Assembly (NCBI GenBank): GCA_009691925.1
Contig: SIAG01000139.1
Coordinates: 1 to 9,592, forward strand
Direction: 5' to 3'
Source: Planctomycetaceae bacterium
Lineage (GTDB): Bacteria; Planctomycetota; Planctomycetia; Pirellulales; UBA1268
Length of the DNA: 9,592 nucleotides
Part shown: in pieces, positions 9,235-9,592 of the stretch
How the letters are laid out: every line of letters begins with the position of its first letter
Position numbering within the stretch: the stretch's first letter is position 1
Translations under genes and position numbers: made by a program
Notes under the pieces: model-generated
Told to the model about the DNA's origin: nothing
Seen by the model: only the letters and a program-made list of their open reading frames with translations
Databases searched by the model: none

Positions 9235-9592
9235 CTATCTCAGCGTGACGAAGTCGGTGTGGTTGAGAAGTGCCCAAACGAGGTGGATCCGGGCCGGCTC
9301 CACCGCGCCGTCGGCGGGAGCTGGCTCGAGGCTCCGCCACTGCGCCAGCGCCCCGACGCAGGCCTCCGATTCGGCGGCGCCAGGCGGTCGGCCGAGGACC
9401 ATGCGGAAGGCCTGATCGAGGAACGCGGCCTCGTCGACGGGTGGAGTGGCGGGGGCGATCCGGGCCGCGATCCGGGCGGCGGCATCGTGGACGAATCCGG
9501 CATTGGCCAGGGCCAACGCCTGCTGTGGCACGATGCTCCGCTCGCGCTGGTAACACTCCTTCACGCCGGCGCCGTCGAAGGTGGTGAGAAAC
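9235..9592 (-). CDS. DUF1553 domain protein, C-terminal end (partial)
   Basis: Only the last 119 codons are in the window; the gene continues beyond the right edge. The visible part reads FLTTFDGAGVKECYQRERS, then IVPQQALALANAGFVHDAA, then FLDQAFRMVLGRPPGAAES, and ends HLVWALLNHTDFVTLR. This is the characteristic C-terminus of DUF1553 in planctomycete DUF1549/DUF1553 (PSD1-type) proteins, with the FLTTFD, PQQALALAN, LGRPP and LNxxDFVTLR blocks. Such proteins often begin with a cytochrome-c-like PSCyt1 domain and DUF1549, which would lie upstream here but cannot be seen. They are paired with DUF1501 genes in the same order as here and are thought to act outside the cytoplasm; the reaction is unknown. 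An internal GTG at 9564 should not be taken as the true start. Confidence 0.93.
   Translation of the reverse strand, partial: FLTTFDGAGVKECYQRERSIVPQQALALANAGFVHDAAARIAARIAPATPPVDEAAFLDQAFRMVLGRPPGAAESEACVGALAQWRSLEPAPADGAVEPARIHLVWALLNHTDFVTLR

Noticed and set aside
7802..9415. A 537-codon plus-strand open frame opposite DUF1501
   Set aside because: The minus strand shows clear DUF1501 and DUF1553 motifs over the whole stretch. Long antisense frames are expected in high-GC DNA, and this one has no recognisable domain.
9230..9556. A 109-residue N-terminal extension of the DUF1501 frame
   Set aside because: It overlaps the DUF1553 coding end, is Arg/Pro-rich, and would bury the Tat signal. 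The ATG at 9229 gives the normal family N-terminus.

Overview
The window is high-GC bacterial DNA that most likely comes from a planctomycete (Planctomycetota). Three independent signs support this. The right end carries a DUF1553 gene followed by a Tat-signal DUF1501 gene, a pair greatly expanded in that phylum. The middle carries a protein with an N-terminal LEPR-XLL signature (LEPRALL), typical of planctomycete exported proteins. The left end carries a MoxR/DUF58/DUF4350/DUF4129 membrane operon of the type common there.

Layout. Positions 1-4109 form one minus-strand operon, read right to left: a polytopic membrane protein, a DUF4129 protein, a DUF4350 protein, a MoxR-family AAA+ ATPase, and the first 60 codons of a DUF58-type membrane protein cut by the window edge. 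Genes are tightly packed: two junctions overlap (17 and 10 bases) and the others are 33 and 14 bases apart. Positions 4110-4556 are mostly non-coding and hold a perfect 8-bp hairpin, a doubtful gene remnant, and a promoter with an embedded palindrome. Positions 4557-5765 (plus) encode a stand-alone AAA_14/DUF4143 ATPase. Positions 5916-7035 (plus) encode the LEPR-XLL protein, and 7072-7647 (plus) a small unknown protein directly behind it. Positions 7772-9229 and 9235-9592 (minus) hold DUF1501 and the 3' end of DUF1553.

The most striking feature is at 5916-6036. A well-placed ribosome binding site and ATG open a typical basic leader. A (CA)14 microsatellite followed by GACACA units then throws the reading frame off the LEPR-XLL body. 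Adding one CA unit, or losing two, joins leader and body perfectly and gives an Arg/His-rich stretch before LEPRALL. This looks like a phase-variable (slippage-switched) exported protein, caught in the OFF register or mis-sequenced by one unit. The end of that protein has clearly lower GC than the operon and is followed at once by a small soluble protein, an arrangement that recalls polymorphic toxin/immunity pairs. The toxin and immunity roles are inference only.

Other simple-sequence insertions lie inside the DUF4350 gene (hexamer, frame-preserving) and the ATPase gene (9-mer with two G6 runs). Tolerance of short tandem repeats in coding DNA may therefore be a habit of this genome.
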